NCBI GenBank assembly: GCA_965226215.1
Contig: CBDDCH010000002.1
Location: 1,054,001-1,118,000, forward strand
Length of the DNA: 64,000 bases
Reading direction: 5' to 3'
Source of the DNA: G963668345 sp965226215
GTDB lineage: Bacteria; Acidobacteriota; Terriglobia; Bryobacterales; UBA6623
Position 1 is the stretch's first letter. Each line of letters starts with the position of its first letter. The notes under the pieces are model-generated. The model was not told the DNA's origin. It saw only the letters and a program-made list of their open reading frames with translations, and did not search any database. The position numbers and the translations under genes were made by a program. Positions 16,430 to 25,860 of the stretch are shown piece by piece.

Positions 16430-17515
16430 ATGAAACTCAACGTCCTGGTGATCCCCGGAGACGGGATCGGTCCGGAAGTAACCCGCGAGGCTGTTCGGGT
16501 GCTGGAACATGTCGCCGACAAGTGGGGTCACGAACTACGCCTCACGGAAGCTCTGCTTGGCGGTGCAGCGATCCACAAAACCGGCGGACCTTTGCCCGAA
16601 GAAACAAAGCGGGCCGCCCTGGAGGCCGATGCAACGCTGTTGGGGGCGGTGGGACTTCCTGAATTCGACGATCTGCCGGCGGAACGGAGACCTGAGAAAG
16701 GCCTGCTCGGTTTACGCAAGGCGATGGACGTTTTTGCCAACCTGCGTCCCGTCGTGGCTTACCGAAGCTTGCTGGACTCCTCTCCTCTGAAGAACGACAT
16801 CGTTCGCGGGACGGACATGCTGATCGTCCGCGAGCTGACGAGCGGCATCTACTTCGGGGACCCGCGCGGCATCAACGACTCCGACGGCGAACCCGTCGCG
16901 GTCAACTCCATGGTCTACCGGCAATCGGAGATCGAGCGGATTGTCCGCATGGCTTTCGGGCTGGCGGAAAAGCGCCGCAAGAAGTTGACGTCAGTAGACA
17001 AGGCGAACGTTCTCGAGTGCTCGCAGTTGTGGCGGCGGGTCGTGGAGGATGTCGCGGGAGATTTCCCCGGTGTTGAGCTGGACCACGTGTTCGTCGACAA
17101 CTGCGCTATGCAGTTGATCCTGAATCCTCGACGGTTTGACGTGATCGTCACGGGGAACATGTTCGGCGACATTCTGAGCGATGAGAGCGCGGTGCTGGCC
17201 GGCTCGATCGGCATGTTGCCCTCGGCTTCTATCGGCGACCAGCTTCCGAGCGGTGTGTGGCGTGGTCTCTACGAACCCGTCCATGGCTCTGCCCCGGACA
17301 TCACGGGCCAGGGCAAAGCCAATCCGTTGGCGGCTATCGGTTCGGCGGCAGCGATGCTCAGCTACAGCTTCGGCCTTAAGGAAGAAGGAGCGGCGATCGA
17401 GGCGGCTATCCAAGGGGTGCTGGAAAACGGCCCGCTGACGGCGGATCTGAAGCCCGAGGGCGCGGCAGGTTCCACCGAAGAGGTGGGGCAAGCGGTTTGC
17501 GAAGCGATCGGCTGA
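16430..17515 (+). CDS. leuB: 3-isopropylmalate dehydrogenase
   Basis: This 361-residue NAD-dependent oxidative decarboxylase forms the 2-oxo acid precursor of leucine. Visible motifs are VIPGDGIGPEVTREAV at the N-terminus, the substrate arginines around LRPVVAYR and VRELTSGIYFG, and NMFGDILSDESAVLAGSIGM, which carries the metal-binding aspartates. HGSAPDITGQGKANPLA near the C-terminus binds NAD. The length is normal. leuA lies upstream on the same strand across a 356-bp spacer; the isomerase genes leuCD are not in the window. Confidence 0.95.
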   Translation: MKLNVLVIPGDGIGPEVTREAVRVLEHVADKWGHELRLTEALLGGAAIHKTGGPLPEETKRAALEADATLLGAVGLPEFDDLPAERRPEKGLLGLRKAMDVFANLRPVVAYRSLLDSSPLKNDIVRGTDMLIVRELTSGIYFGDPRGINDSDGEPVAVNSMVYRQSEIERIVRMAFGLAEKRRKKLTSVDKANVLECSQLWRRVVEDVAGDFPGVELDHVFVDNCAMQLILNPRRFDVIVTGNMFGDILSDESAVLAGSIGMLPSASIGDQLPSGVWRGLYEPVHGSAPDITGQGKANPLAAIGSAAAMLSYSFGLKEEGAAIEAAIQGVLENGPLTADLKPEGAAGSTEEVGQAVCEAIG

Positions 17516-17604
17516 CATGTTGTAAAAGGCAACGATCTGACACGGGTTACTCGCATAGCTAAGGTTGACTTCAGATTCTCACGGTCTTACCGTCAAGTAA
17601 GACC

Positions 17605-17865
17605 ATGAAACGCGTTGACACACTAACGGCTCGGGTCTCTTCGAAAGGCCGGATCGCCATTCCCAAACCCATTCGTGACCAGCTTGGGCTCAAGGCCGGA
17701 ACCGACCTCGCCGTGCGCGTTGAAGGAGGGGAAGTTGTGCTGCGGAAGGTAGCAGCGGATTCTTGGCGCCAGTGGCGCGGAAAGTTCGAAGGCGTTCCCC
17801 TTCTTGAGGATCTAGCTGAAGAGCGAAAGAGGGAACGCGAAAGAGATGCCCGTAAAGGGGCTTGA
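17605..17865 (+). CDS. AbrB/SpoVT-type antitoxin of a PIN toxin pair
   Basis: This 86-residue protein has the swapped-hairpin AbrB fold: LTARVSSKGRIAIPKPIRDQ followed by LGLKAGTDLAVRVEGGEVVL. The C-terminal 35 residues are highly charged (EERKRERERDARKGA) and would wrap the toxin. The toxin gene starts inside its last codons. It would bind its own promoter and neutralise the PIN protein, as is usual for VapBC-like modules. Confidence 0.88.
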   Translation: MKRVDTLTARVSSKGRIAIPKPIRDQLGLKAGTDLAVRVEGGEVVLRKVAADSWRQWRGKFEGVPLLEDLAEERKRERERDARKGA

Positions 17866-18262
17866 CGCCTGGGCCCTGATGGGTTGGCTGCAGAACGAAG
17901 AGCCAGTCAATTCGCTGGTGGACCACATGTTGGACCAGTCCACGACCGGGGAGATCGACCTGGTGGTGAGCTGGATCAATCTGGGCGAGGTTTACTATCT
18001 GCTCAGTAAAAGAAGGGGCAGGGCCAGCGGCGACGAATTCCTGTCCATGGTCCCAGTGATGCCGTTTCAGGGCGTCGTGCCGGACGAGCGTACGATTATA
18101 GGCGCGGCGCGGTGGAAAAGCCAGTTTCCGATTTCGTATGCAGACGCTTTCGCCCTGGAAACAGCCAGGCAAAGACAAGCGAGGCTAGTGACCGGCGATC
18201 CTGAACTGAGGCTGTTGGCAGAGCGAGATCCTCTCGTGAAGCTGGAGTGGGTCGGGCGGTGA
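17846..18262 (+). CDS. PIN-domain ribonuclease toxin (VapC-like)
   Basis: This 138-residue PIN-domain protein shows the acidic metal-binding residues D7 (GLDAWALMGWL), E48 (INLGEVYYLL), D100 (ISYADAFALETA) and D118 (VTGDPELRLL). In this family the site cleaves RNA, often tRNA or rRNA. It overlaps the antitoxin by 20 bp, the typical coupled order. All four acidic residues are present, so it looks functional. Confidence 0.88.
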   Translation: MPVKGLDAWALMGWLQNEEPVNSLVDHMLDQSTTGEIDLVVSWINLGEVYYLLSKRRGRASGDEFLSMVPVMPFQGVVPDERTIIGAARWKSQFPISYADAFALETARQRQARLVTGDPELRLLAERDPLVKLEWVGR

Positions 18263-18280
18263 TACCATTTGGCTGTAGCT

Positions 18281-18319
18281 CCGCCACCGTCGGCAGGGGG
18301 CCGCAGCCCCTCGGTGGCG
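18281..18319. terminator. Hairpin between convergent genes, possible two-way terminator
   Basis: CGCCACCG (18282-18289) pairs with CGGTGGCG (18312-18319), enclosing a further GGGG..CCCC stem. It sits between the PIN toxin gene and the convergent M3 peptidase gene. No clear T-tract follows on either side, so intrinsic termination is uncertain. Confidence 0.45.
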
Positions 18320-18358
18320 TTCTGCTTGGTTGCTGTCACACCCGACTTTCCAGATCCC

Positions 18359-20413
18359 CTACGTTTTGTCTGCCAGCCCCAGACGTCTCAGCAAAGCTTC
18401 GGAATCGGGATCCCGGCCCATGAAGCCGCGAAATAGTTTGGCGGGATCTTCGCTGTCGCCCTTGGAGAGGATTTGCTCCCGGAATTCCCGTCCCACCTTG
18501 GGACTAAAGATTCCGTCTTTGGCGAACCGTGTGAAAGCGTCTGCTTCGAGCACTTCCGACCATTTGTAGGAGTAGTAGCCCGCTCCGTACCCCACCGGGT
18601 CGGCAAACAGGTGGCTAAAGCCGGCGATCATCGCGTGGTCAGAGGGCAGTTTCACGGGCGAAAAAGACTGCAGCAGATCGAAGGCGTAGGACATGACGTC
18701 GCCGTCCGATTCCAGACTGTAGTCGATGTGGAGACCTAGATCGAGGGTGCTGAAGCTGAGCTGCCGCATCTGCGCGCCGGCGGCGCGGAAATTACGCGTT
18801 CGCTTCAGTTTTTGAAAAAGTTCTTCCGGAATTGTCTCGCCGGACTGATAGTGCCGCGCGAAAAGATCCAGCGTTTCGCGCTCCCAGCACCAATTCTCCA
18901 TGATCTGAGAAGGAAGCTCGACGAAGTCCCAGGGAACGTTCGTGCCGGCCAAGCTGCGAATTTCTACCCGGCTCAACAGATGGTGGAGCAGGTGCCCAAA
19001 CTCGTGAAAGAGCGTCTCGACCTCGCGGTGGGTTAGCAGAGCCTGCTTCTCACCCACCGGAGGAGTGAGATTACCGCAAATGACACCGAGGTGAGGCCGG
19101 AAGTCGTCCTTCCGGGCGGTGCCCGTGATTAGGGAGTCCATCCAGGCGCCACCGCGCTTGTTTTCCCTGGGAAAGAAATCAGCGTAGAACGCGCCCAGCC
19201 AAGCGCCATCTTCGTCGTGGACGCTGTAGTAAGTAACGGCGGGCTCCCAGACCGGGACTCCGCTGCGCTGTTTCACCGTGATGCCATAGAGTTGCCCGGT
19301 CAGATCGAAGAGGCCTTCGAGAACACTCTCGAAGGGGAAGTAAGGGCGCAGCTCCTCTTCGTCGAATTCGTACTCAGTCTTGCGGAGTTTTTCCGCGTAG
19401 TAACCGAGGCCCCAGGCCTGGAGACCGGGTGCGTCTTTCCCTTCGAGCGCGCGGCGAAAATCCTGGAGTTCGTCGGCTTCTTTTTGGAAGGCTGCCCGTG
19501 TCCTCTTTGTTAGAGAGCGCACAAAATCTCGAGCGCTAGCGCCCCTTTTTGCCATTCGTTCCTCGAGCACCAGGTCCGCGAAATTGTCGTAGCCGAGCAA
19601 CTGCGCTTTTTCCCTTCGTAGAGCTAGGATCTTGGCAATGACTGGGCGGTTGTCGAACGGCCCACCGCTAGCCCGGGTGTTGAAGGCGCGATATACCTGC
19701 TCCCGGGTTGCCGCGTCGTCGAGGTACGTCATCACGGCGACGTAGCTGGGATCTTTCAAGGTGAAGCGCCAGGCCTTGACGCCTTTTTCCTCGCCGCTTT
19801 GGCGCGCGGCCTCGACCGCGCTAAGCGGTAGCCCGGCGAGTCTGGATTCGTCCTCGATCAGCAGCTCGAAAGCGTTCGTCGCGTCGAGAACGTTCTCGGA
19901 GAATTTGGTGGTGAGTTTGGTCAGCTCAACGTTAATCTCCGTGAGGCGTGCTTTACCCGCGGCGTCGAGCTCGGCTCCGTTGCGGCGGAACGAGTCCAGA
20001 GTTTTCTTGAGAAACCGGGCGCGGGTCTGGCCAAGCCGCGCCGCCGCGGAGGTTTCCGCGTAACTTTTCAGTTGCCGCCACAGATTCTCATGCAGCGGGA
20101 TGCTCGAGTAGAATTCGCTGACCCGGGGTTGCACGGCGTTGTAGGCCGCTCGAAGCTCGGGGTAGGTTGCGACGGACTCCAGATGACCAACGATCCCCAT
20201 GGAGTGCTCTAGGCGTTCGGTAATAGCTTCCAGGGCGAGCAGGGTGTTCTCGAAGGTACGATTTTCGGGGTCGGCCGCCAGCCGGTCCAGGCGATCCTGG
20301 GCGTCGCCAAGCAACTCGTCGATCGCAGGCTCGATCTGCTCGGCCTTTATCTGGTTGAAGGGAATCTCGAATTCAAACCGAAGCAGGGGGTTGGAATCTA
20401 GATCGGAGGACAT
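18359..20413 (-). CDS. M3-family metallopeptidase (oligopeptidase A type)
   Basis: This 684-residue cytoplasmic zinc peptidase cleaves short peptides, including freed signal peptides in E. coli. The HEFGH zinc motif begins at H470 (VETLFHEFGHLLHHLL), and the third ligand region lies about 25 residues on (WDFVELPSQIMENW). The length is that of OpdA/PrlC. It has no signal peptide. It stands alone, convergent with the toxin-antitoxin pair. Confidence 0.94.
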   Translation of the reverse strand: MSSDLDSNPLLRFEFEIPFNQIKAEQIEPAIDELLGDAQDRLDRLAADPENRTFENTLLALEAITERLEHSMGIVGHLESVATYPELRAAYNAVQPRVSEFYSSIPLHENLWRQLKSYAETSAAARLGQTRARFLKKTLDSFRRNGAELDAAGKARLTEINVELTKLTTKFSENVLDATNAFELLIEDESRLAGLPLSAVEAARQSGEEKGVKAWRFTLKDPSYVAVMTYLDDAATREQVYRAFNTRASGGPFDNRPVIAKILALRREKAQLLGYDNFADLVLEERMAKRGASARDFVRSLTKRTRAAFQKEADELQDFRRALEGKDAPGLQAWGLGYYAEKLRKTEYEFDEEELRPYFPFESVLEGLFDLTGQLYGITVKQRSGVPVWEPAVTYYSVHDEDGAWLGAFYADFFPRENKRGGAWMDSLITGTARKDDFRPHLGVICGNLTPPVGEKQALLTHREVETLFHEFGHLLHHLLSRVEIRSLAGTNVPWDFVELPSQIMENWCWERETLDLFARHYQSGETIPEELFQKLKRTRNFRAAGAQMRQLSFSTLDLGLHIDYSLESDGDVMSYAFDLLQSFSPVKLPSDHAMIAGFSHLFADPVGYGAGYYSYKWSEVLEADAFTRFAKDGIFSPKVGREFREQILSKGDSEDPAKLFRGFMGRDPDSEALLRRLGLADKT

Positions 20414-20647
20414 TGATGATCTACTCGGTCGCGCAAAGGGATCAGTTTAGCAGGCAAGGGCGGGAGTACTTCGGTGCAGCAGCACGGGCTGAGCGTGCCT
20501 TCCTCCAGGCCGATCCGTTTCAGCGGAGGATTGCTAAGCGCTGCAAGTCCTGCTCGCTCCACCGCCAAGCGCCCAATGCTTCTTGAGAAGAGTCAAACAT
20601 CTTCTATCCCCTGGAGCCGATGCCGGCTTGGCTCAAGAGTGTAGCGA
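20414..20647. other. Spacer upstream of M3 peptidase gene
   Basis: Presumably holds the M3 peptidase promoter. No gene or clear repeat is seen before the ABC-2 relic that starts at about 20648. Confidence 0.4.
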
Positions 20648-20803
20648 TGGCAAAATCCGATCACGTGGCAGGTGGATCTGCTGCGCTACGCGACGGTGAA
20701 CCTTTCGACCGGCCTCAGCCTTTGGCTCGAAACGGGAATCTACGCAGCGTTCACTGTCGGATCATTCGCCTGGGCCACGCGAACCCTGGAGAAGCATGAG
20801 TAG
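20648..20803 (+). pseudogene. C-terminal relic of an ABC-2 type permease
   Basis: An open stretch of 51 codons without a usable start reads NPITWQVDLLRYATVN and then an Ala/Phe-rich segment ending TRTLEKHE before TAG. The NP(L/I)T(Y/W)xVDxLR pattern and final hydrophobic helix match the C-terminus of ABC-2 exporter permeases. A stop lies immediately upstream in frame and no remainder of the gene or ATPase is present. Confidence 0.5.
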
Positions 20804-20852
20804 TTTCGCATCGGCAGGTGGACTTGTTGCTGAAGCGGTGTTTGCCAAGGAA

Positions 20853-20926
20853 TGGCTGGGAGGCAGGGATTCGAACCCCGATAAACAGATCCAGAATCTG
20901 TCGTGTTACCGTTACACTACCTCCCA
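20853..20926 (-). tRNA. tRNA-Gln (anticodon CTG)
   Basis: On the minus strand the 74-nt sequence folds as a cloverleaf. The acceptor stem TGGGAGG pairs with CCTCCCA, followed by discriminator G and encoded CCA. The anticodon stem ACAGA/TCTGT encloses loop TTCTGGA with anticodon CTG, and the T-arm contains GGTTCGAATCC. It reads CAG codons. Confidence 0.95.
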
Positions 20927-21025
20927 GCAGAGGACGCAAAATTAGTATACCGCGCGGTTGAAGACGCGCAAACGCTCGCTCGCTTGTCGCAATGGAAGGG
21001 AAATCAACGAGCTGGGTGGAAAAAC

Positions 21026-22231
21026 CTACAGCAGCCGGAAGTTAACTTCGACGTTGGCACGGACTTTGACCGGAATGCCGTCCTTCTTGCCGGGCACGAA
21101 TTTCCACTCCTGGACGGCCCCGATCGCCTTTTCGTCCAGCCCGAGCCCAAGGCTCCGGATAACCCGAATATTGTGGGCTCGACCGTCCTGCCAGACCTCG
21201 ATCGCCAGGACGACCGTTCCTTGATACTTCGCCTTACGGGCCTCTTCGGAGTATTCAGGCTCCACCTTGTAGGTCAACCGGGGTGGTGAGACACCTCCGC
21301 CGATCCGGAAGACACCGCCTCCGATTCCGCCTCCCGACCCGGGGCCTACACCTGCGCCTCTGCCCGAGCCCACGCCGGTGCCCCTACCTGTACCGATCCC
21401 GCCCCCGCTGCCCGGTCCCGCCGAAGGCGGCCCGATCCGGCTAAGCGGGTCGCCGAAGACAGCCATATCGATTCGCGGTACGTGAATATGGTCCGGAACA
21501 ATTACGGTCGGCTCGACGACCAATTCGGGGTCGAGATTCTTGATCACAGGCGTAGGAGGCGCCAACTGTTTCATATCAAAGCGAGGCAGCTTTCCCTTGC
21601 TGGGCGGTAAGGGGCTATTTTGGCCGCCTCCGCCCCCGCCCCCGGTGTCTCCCGCAGGAGCGTTGCGAAGCTCGATCAAATAGGGCGACAGGTCGAAGTC
21701 GATAACAAGGTCGATGGAATCCCCGCCGATTTGCTGCAAAGCCGCTCCCGAGAATACAGTAAACAGCAAAACCACCAACAGAACGTGGCCCCCGGTGGAC
21801 CAACTCACCCCCTGCTGCTTGTAATCGTAGGTGCCCCAGATACTTTTGACGGCTATAGGCCTAGAGCTAAGCCGTAGCGGGGGAAGCTTCTTCTCCCGCA
21901 TAAGGCTGCGGAAATACACTTTCAGCGAACGGTACCAAGGATCTCGGACGGATTCGATCACCAACCTGCTGAGGCCGGCTTCATCGCTCGCTGCTAGGGC
22001 CCGACGGTCGTAAACGCGCACCCGGGGCAGCTCGCGTTTTCCCCGGAAAAGCTCGCTGAGCTGCCGGCCGAGAGAGATGAACCAGGATTGGTGAACTGAG
22101 TCCGTCAACAACGAACTGAATGCGCCGTCGTCCCGACGGGCATCGGAGCGCCGAGCCGCCTCATCCACAGGCGAGGCGCCGTGGGGCCTGCGTACCTCCG
22201 TCTTGGTCGGTCTCTTCTCCAAGGTTGACAT
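21026..22231 (-). CDS. TonB-family energy transducer with glycine-rich spacer
   Basis: This 401-residue protein has a charged cytoplasmic N-terminus of about 145 residues and one membrane helix (GHVLLVVLLFTVFSGAAL, about 148-165). A Pro/Gly-rich periplasmic spacer with GTGRGTGVGSGRG-like repeats follows. The C-terminal TonB domain contains KVEPEYSEEARKAKYQGTVV and EWKFVPGKKDGIPVKV. It would pass energy from the inner membrane to outer-membrane receptors. The long N-terminal domain before the helix is atypical of E. coli TonB. No ExbBD or receptor is adjacent. Confidence 0.88.
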   Translation of the reverse strand: MSTLEKRPTKTEVRRPHGASPVDEAARRSDARRDDGAFSSLLTDSVHQSWFISLGRQLSELFRGKRELPRVRVYDRRALAASDEAGLSRLVIESVRDPWYRSLKVYFRSLMREKKLPPLRLSSRPIAVKSIWGTYDYKQQGVSWSTGGHVLLVVLLFTVFSGAALQQIGGDSIDLVIDFDLSPYLIELRNAPAGDTGGGGGGGQNSPLPPSKGKLPRFDMKQLAPPTPVIKNLDPELVVEPTVIVPDHIHVPRIDMAVFGDPLSRIGPPSAGPGSGGGIGTGRGTGVGSGRGAGVGPGSGGGIGGGVFRIGGGVSPPRLTYKVEPEYSEEARKAKYQGTVVLAIEVWQDGRAHNIRVIRSLGLGLDEKAIGAVQEWKFVPGKKDGIPVKVRANVEVNFRLL

Positions 22232-22502
22232 GGGGTAAAGGACTGCCTTCGGCCGCCGTGTGTACTATTTAGGACGGCAAGCCTGGGCGCTCGGTTACAG
22301 GATCCTCTACAGATCGACCCGTGGTGGCCTGCTAGAACCAATTTAGCATGTTAGCGGTCACTCAGAGGCCAGTCAAGAGCCGGTCCCAGGTAATCCCAGG
22401 TAATCATTGTTAAATCGATCGGCCGACGGAGGAGGGTTCCGAAGGCTTTCCCCGGGGTCGAACGGAAGACTTTCGACTGACGTGACCGGCGGCCCGCCGG
22501 TC

Positions 22503-23438
22503 CTAGGTTTCTGCTGTTTCCGCGGAACCGGCCAGCATCCTGGAAAGGTGCTCCAGGCAAGCGTCCGAAATAAAGCGGTACAGCAGGACGTTCTTTCCAT
22601 TCACCCGAGTACGCACCACACGCTCGGCCATCAAGTCACAAAGGAAGACATCGGCAGCGCCACGGAAGTCCCCCTGGGAAGAAGTCAGGAGGTATTCCTG
22701 CAACGAGTGCCTTTGACCGGCGACGGGAGCAAGAACCGCGCGTGCCACTTCAAGGAAGTATTCGCTAATGGATACGAGCGCTATCAAGGAGGGCTGCGGT
22801 AAGTTGCGAATCGTTTCTATGTGCTCGTCGGCCGAGGAATACGTGATCGGAACAAGGGCCCGCTTGGTGGGCAGCAGCGGGTTTATCCTCTCGACATGGC
22901 CGGGAGCACAAATGACGAGCGCGCCAACCGCCCAACTCCGATTCGATGAGAAATCATCCGGCGAACATGCTTTGATCGGGATTTGAAACCTTTCCTTGAT
23001 CTCCATGGGGATGAGCGCGCGCAGGCCGGCGTCATCCGAAACGACAAGCAAGTGGTCAGGTGGTCCTTCGAGCATTCGCTGTTGAAAGCGCTCACTAAGC
23101 TGCCGCAGCGAGTAGCCTTGTCGCTGCGCCGTACTCACCGTCGCGTCAATCAATTCATCCAAATCTTTCGCGCCTGTCGCCGTCACGCGCTGTTGCTCCG
23201 CGTGAGAACGCACGACCAAAGGGCTCCCGCGGCGTTTCACAACCAGCATCTGGAGCACCCGGTCTTGGTAGGCCTGACTCACCGTGTTGTGGTGAATTCC
23301 TAGTCTCCGGGCCAATGCTCTGACGCTCGGCAGCAGATCGCCGGGCTTCAACTGGCCGGTACCGATCGACAGAACAATCTGAGCCGCCAATTGTTCGTGA
23401 ATCGGGACTTCGCTTTCTTTGCTGATGCGAATGTCCAT
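22503..23438 (-). CDS. GntR-family transcriptional regulator
   Basis: This regulator has an N-terminal winged helix (residues about 5-75, PIHEQLAAQIVLSIGTGQLK, LLPSVRALARRLGIHHNTVS) and a long C-terminal region without an obvious FCD or UTRA signature. I chose the ATG at 23438, with GAGGG upstream; a GTG at 23462 would add eight residues. The recognition wing reads LVVKRRGSPLVV. The target and effector are unknown. Confidence 0.85.
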   Translation of the reverse strand: MDIRISKESEVPIHEQLAAQIVLSIGTGQLKPGDLLPSVRALARRLGIHHNTVSQAYQDRVLQMLVVKRRGSPLVVRSHAEQQRVTATGAKDLDELIDATVSTAQRQGYSLRQLSERFQQRMLEGPPDHLLVVSDDAGLRALIPMEIKERFQIPIKACSPDDFSSNRSWAVGALVICAPGHVERINPLLPTKRALVPITYSSADEHIETIRNLPQPSLIALVSISEYFLEVARAVLAPVAGQRHSLQEYLLTSSQGDFRGAADVFLCDLMAERVVRTRVNGKNVLLYRFISDACLEHLSRMLAGSAETAET

Positions 23439-23700
23439 TTCCAAACACCCTCGGCCAGCCACCCGAGCCCCGGCTCTCGGCTAGCAGCCCGTGTCAATAA
23501 TCGTGCAGGAGCGAAAAATCGGGGACTGCCACCAATTTGCTCCCCGTCATGGCCCAGAAAAAAGCACTTAGCCTGAAGCGAATTGGCTGGCTGTACCAGA
23601 TTTTTCGCGACCTTCCGAATTGTGACACTTCAGAAACTGTCACGCCAGGTGTGGCCGGGTTGGTGGGTCCGCGGCTACGCTTGATGGCAGAGATAAGCAG

Positions 23701-24948
23701 ATGCTCCGGATCTCATCCAAAGAATATCGAAGGCGGCTGGAATCGCTTCAGGCCAGCATCGCGGAAGCCGGCCTGGACCTGTTCATCGTCTCGGCCTTCG
23801 ACAGCCTCTACTATCTGACGGGCGCCGGATTCGAGCCGCTGGAGCGCCCGTTCTTTCTCCTGATCCGTCCCCGCCAGGCTCCAATCCTGTTAGTACCGAA
23901 GCTCGAACAGGAGCACATGAAGAAAGCCCTACATATCAGGGAGCAGGACATTCGCACGTATCGGGAATATCCAGCCCCGCCGGGTCGTGGGTGGCCGGGC
24001 GCCCTCCATCACTTGATCGGGCAAGCCAAACAGATTGGAGTGGAGCCCACACTCCCGCAAGAAATTGCGGAAGCGATGAAGGGCTACACGATTCGTGTCG
24101 CACCGCTGGTCGAACGATTGCGCCTGATTAAGTCCGACACCGAGATCGCCCTGATCCGACGCGCGGCTCGCTACGCTGATCTTGGAGTTCACCGTCTCCT
24201 GGCAGCTTCGTACCGGGGGGCCAGCGTCGCTGAGGGTTTTGTCGAAACGCGCCTCGTCATGTCACGGATCATTCGCGAGGTCGACGATTGGGAGCCGCTG
24301 ACGACGAAAGTGCTGATGGCGACCTGGGCGGCCCCCCGCAGCGCAATGCCACACTCGATTCCGGCCCTCAACGACCGCCTCCGCGAGGGGCCGCACGTAG
24401 CGTTAGTGCTCAGCCGGGTCAACGGCTACGCCGCGGAAAGCGAGCGAACGTATTTCACCGCACCACCGTCAGCCGAAGTACGCGAAGCGTTTGCGGCCAT
24501 GACGGAGGCCCGCCGTATCGCGTTTGGGATGATCAGACCCGGTGTGCCGTGTAGCGAAGTAGACGCGGCTGTGAACGACTATTTGCGGAAGGAAGGGTAC
24601 AGCGGCGAGGACCGGCGCTTGCACCGCACCGGCCATGGGATCGGGCTCGGCAACCATGAAGCTCCTTGGATAGCCGAAGGCAGCGAGGACCGGTTGGCCG
24701 AAAACATGGTGATCAGCGTGGAGCCGGGGATCTACTTGCCTGGTGTCGGCGGCGTGCGACATTCCGATACCGTCTTGGTGACCAAGGATGGTCATGAGAT
24801 GCTCACCCGCTTCCCCCAAGCGCTGAGCTCGTTGGTTATCAGCGGCTGGAAACCGTTCACGCGCATCAAGGGGAGATTCGTGCGGTGGAAACTGGGGGGT
24901 GAATGCGAAGCCCACCATACCCTCTGTAAGCGACAGCCCGGCGGCTAG
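23701..24948 (+). CDS. M24 (Xaa-Pro aminopeptidase/creatinase) family protein, atypical metal site
   Basis: This 415-residue protein has a creatinase-like N-terminal domain (DLFIVSAFDSLYYLTGAGFE) and a C-terminal pita-bread domain. HRTGHGIGLGNHEAPW and ISVEPGIYLPGVGGVRHSDT keep the His and one Glu. Where canonical peptidases have the Asp-Asp and final Glu ligands, this protein reads LVLSRVNGYAAESERTYF and VRHSDT, so several metal ligands are replaced. It may act without two metals, as creatinase does, or on an unusual substrate. The next gene begins 12 bp downstream. Confidence 0.85.
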   Translation: MLRISSKEYRRRLESLQASIAEAGLDLFIVSAFDSLYYLTGAGFEPLERPFFLLIRPRQAPILLVPKLEQEHMKKALHIREQDIRTYREYPAPPGRGWPGALHHLIGQAKQIGVEPTLPQEIAEAMKGYTIRVAPLVERLRLIKSDTEIALIRRAARYADLGVHRLLAASYRGASVAEGFVETRLVMSRIIREVDDWEPLTTKVLMATWAAPRSAMPHSIPALNDRLREGPHVALVLSRVNGYAAESERTYFTAPPSAEVREAFAAMTEARRIAFGMIRPGVPCSEVDAAVNDYLRKEGYSGEDRRLHRTGHGIGLGNHEAPWIAEGSEDRLAENMVISVEPGIYLPGVGGVRHSDTVLVTKDGHEMLTRFPQALSSLVISGWKPFTRIKGRFVRWKLGGECEAHHTLCKRQPGG

Positions 24949-24960
24949 CGAGACGAGGTC

Positions 24961-25860
24961 ATGAACACGAATCCCCTCGGGGAAGCGATGGCGATGAAGT
25001 CAGCCAAATCCACCAGCCCACTGACCGCGCGGAGCAGGCGTCGGCGCCTGATCGTCCTTTTGGGCTTCAGTCTTCCGATCTTTGTCGGCATTCTGCTAAC
25101 GCCGCCTATCCCCCAAGACCTCAATTACCACGACTTCGCCGATCAGCGGTCCATCTTGGGCATCCCGCACATGTGGAACGTAGTGTCGAACTTGCCGTTC
25201 GCGGTGATCGGTGCATGGGGTTGCTGGTGGTTGCTGGGTCGGAGAGATCTCTCGAAAATCTTTGCCGAGCGGCGGGAACGCGTGGCTTACCTCGTGTTCT
25301 TCGTCGGAGAGTTGCTCACCTGTTTCGGGTCGGCCTACTACCACGCGGACCCGAATAACCATACCCTGGTGTGGGACCGCCTGGTCTTTAGCCTGCTGCT
25401 GACGTCGTTTTTCACGATCGTCGTCACGGAGTTTGTCAGCAGGCGGGCCGGGAGACTCATGCTGGCGCCTATGGTCCTGCTGGGCCTCTACAGTGTTTTG
25501 CACTGGTACGGCAGCGAGCTAGCCGGCGAGGGAGACCTGCGCGTGTACATCGCGGTTCAGTTCTACCCGGTGATCGCAATTCCCTTCATCATTTGGACGT
25601 TCCCCTCGCGTTACGGGCAGAGCCGCCCGTTCCTGCTGCTGTGGGCGCTGTTTGGACTGGCCAAAATCTGTGAGCTGCTGGACGCCCCAATCTACGAGCT
25701 CAGCGGTTTCTGGAGCGGCCACACCTTCAAGCACCTGATCGCCGCGGTGGCCACCTACTGCGTGCTTTACGCTCTCCGCCGGCGAAATGCGACGCCGTTG
25801 TCGGCGCGGGCCAACCCGCTCTCGGGACCTTTAGAGCGGCCGTCAGGAGAGACTCGATGA
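24961..25860 (+). CDS. CREST-superfamily membrane protein (alkaline ceramidase-like)
   Basis: This 299-residue protein has about seven to eight hydrophobic segments. The conserved polar residues of the CREST group are visible: S, H and D in GSAYYHADPNNHTLVWDRL, and the paired His in SGHTFKHLIAAVATY near the C-terminus. Family members hydrolyse lipid amides using a membrane-embedded zinc. The bacterial substrate is unknown. Its stop overlaps the next start by ATGA, so it is coupled to the DUF2817 gene downstream. Confidence 0.78.
   Translation: MNTNPLGEAMAMKSAKSTSPLTARSRRRRLIVLLGFSLPIFVGILLTPPIPQDLNYHDFADQRSILGIPHMWNVVSNLPFAVIGAWGCWWLLGRRDLSKIFAERRERVAYLVFFVGELLTCFGSAYYHADPNNHTLVWDRLVFSLLLTSFFTIVVTEFVSRRAGRLMLAPMVLLGLYSVLHWYGSELAGEGDLRVYIAVQFYPVIAIPFIIWTFPSRYGQSRPFLLLWALFGLAKICELLDAPIYELSGFWSGHTFKHLIAAVATYCVLYALRRRNATPLSARANPLSGPLERPSGETR

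Noticed and set aside
20814..20839. Second copy of a GGCAGGTGGATCTGCTG-like motif beside the ABC-2 relic
   Set aside because: The similarity to 20667-20692 is short and interrupted by mismatches, and could be chance.
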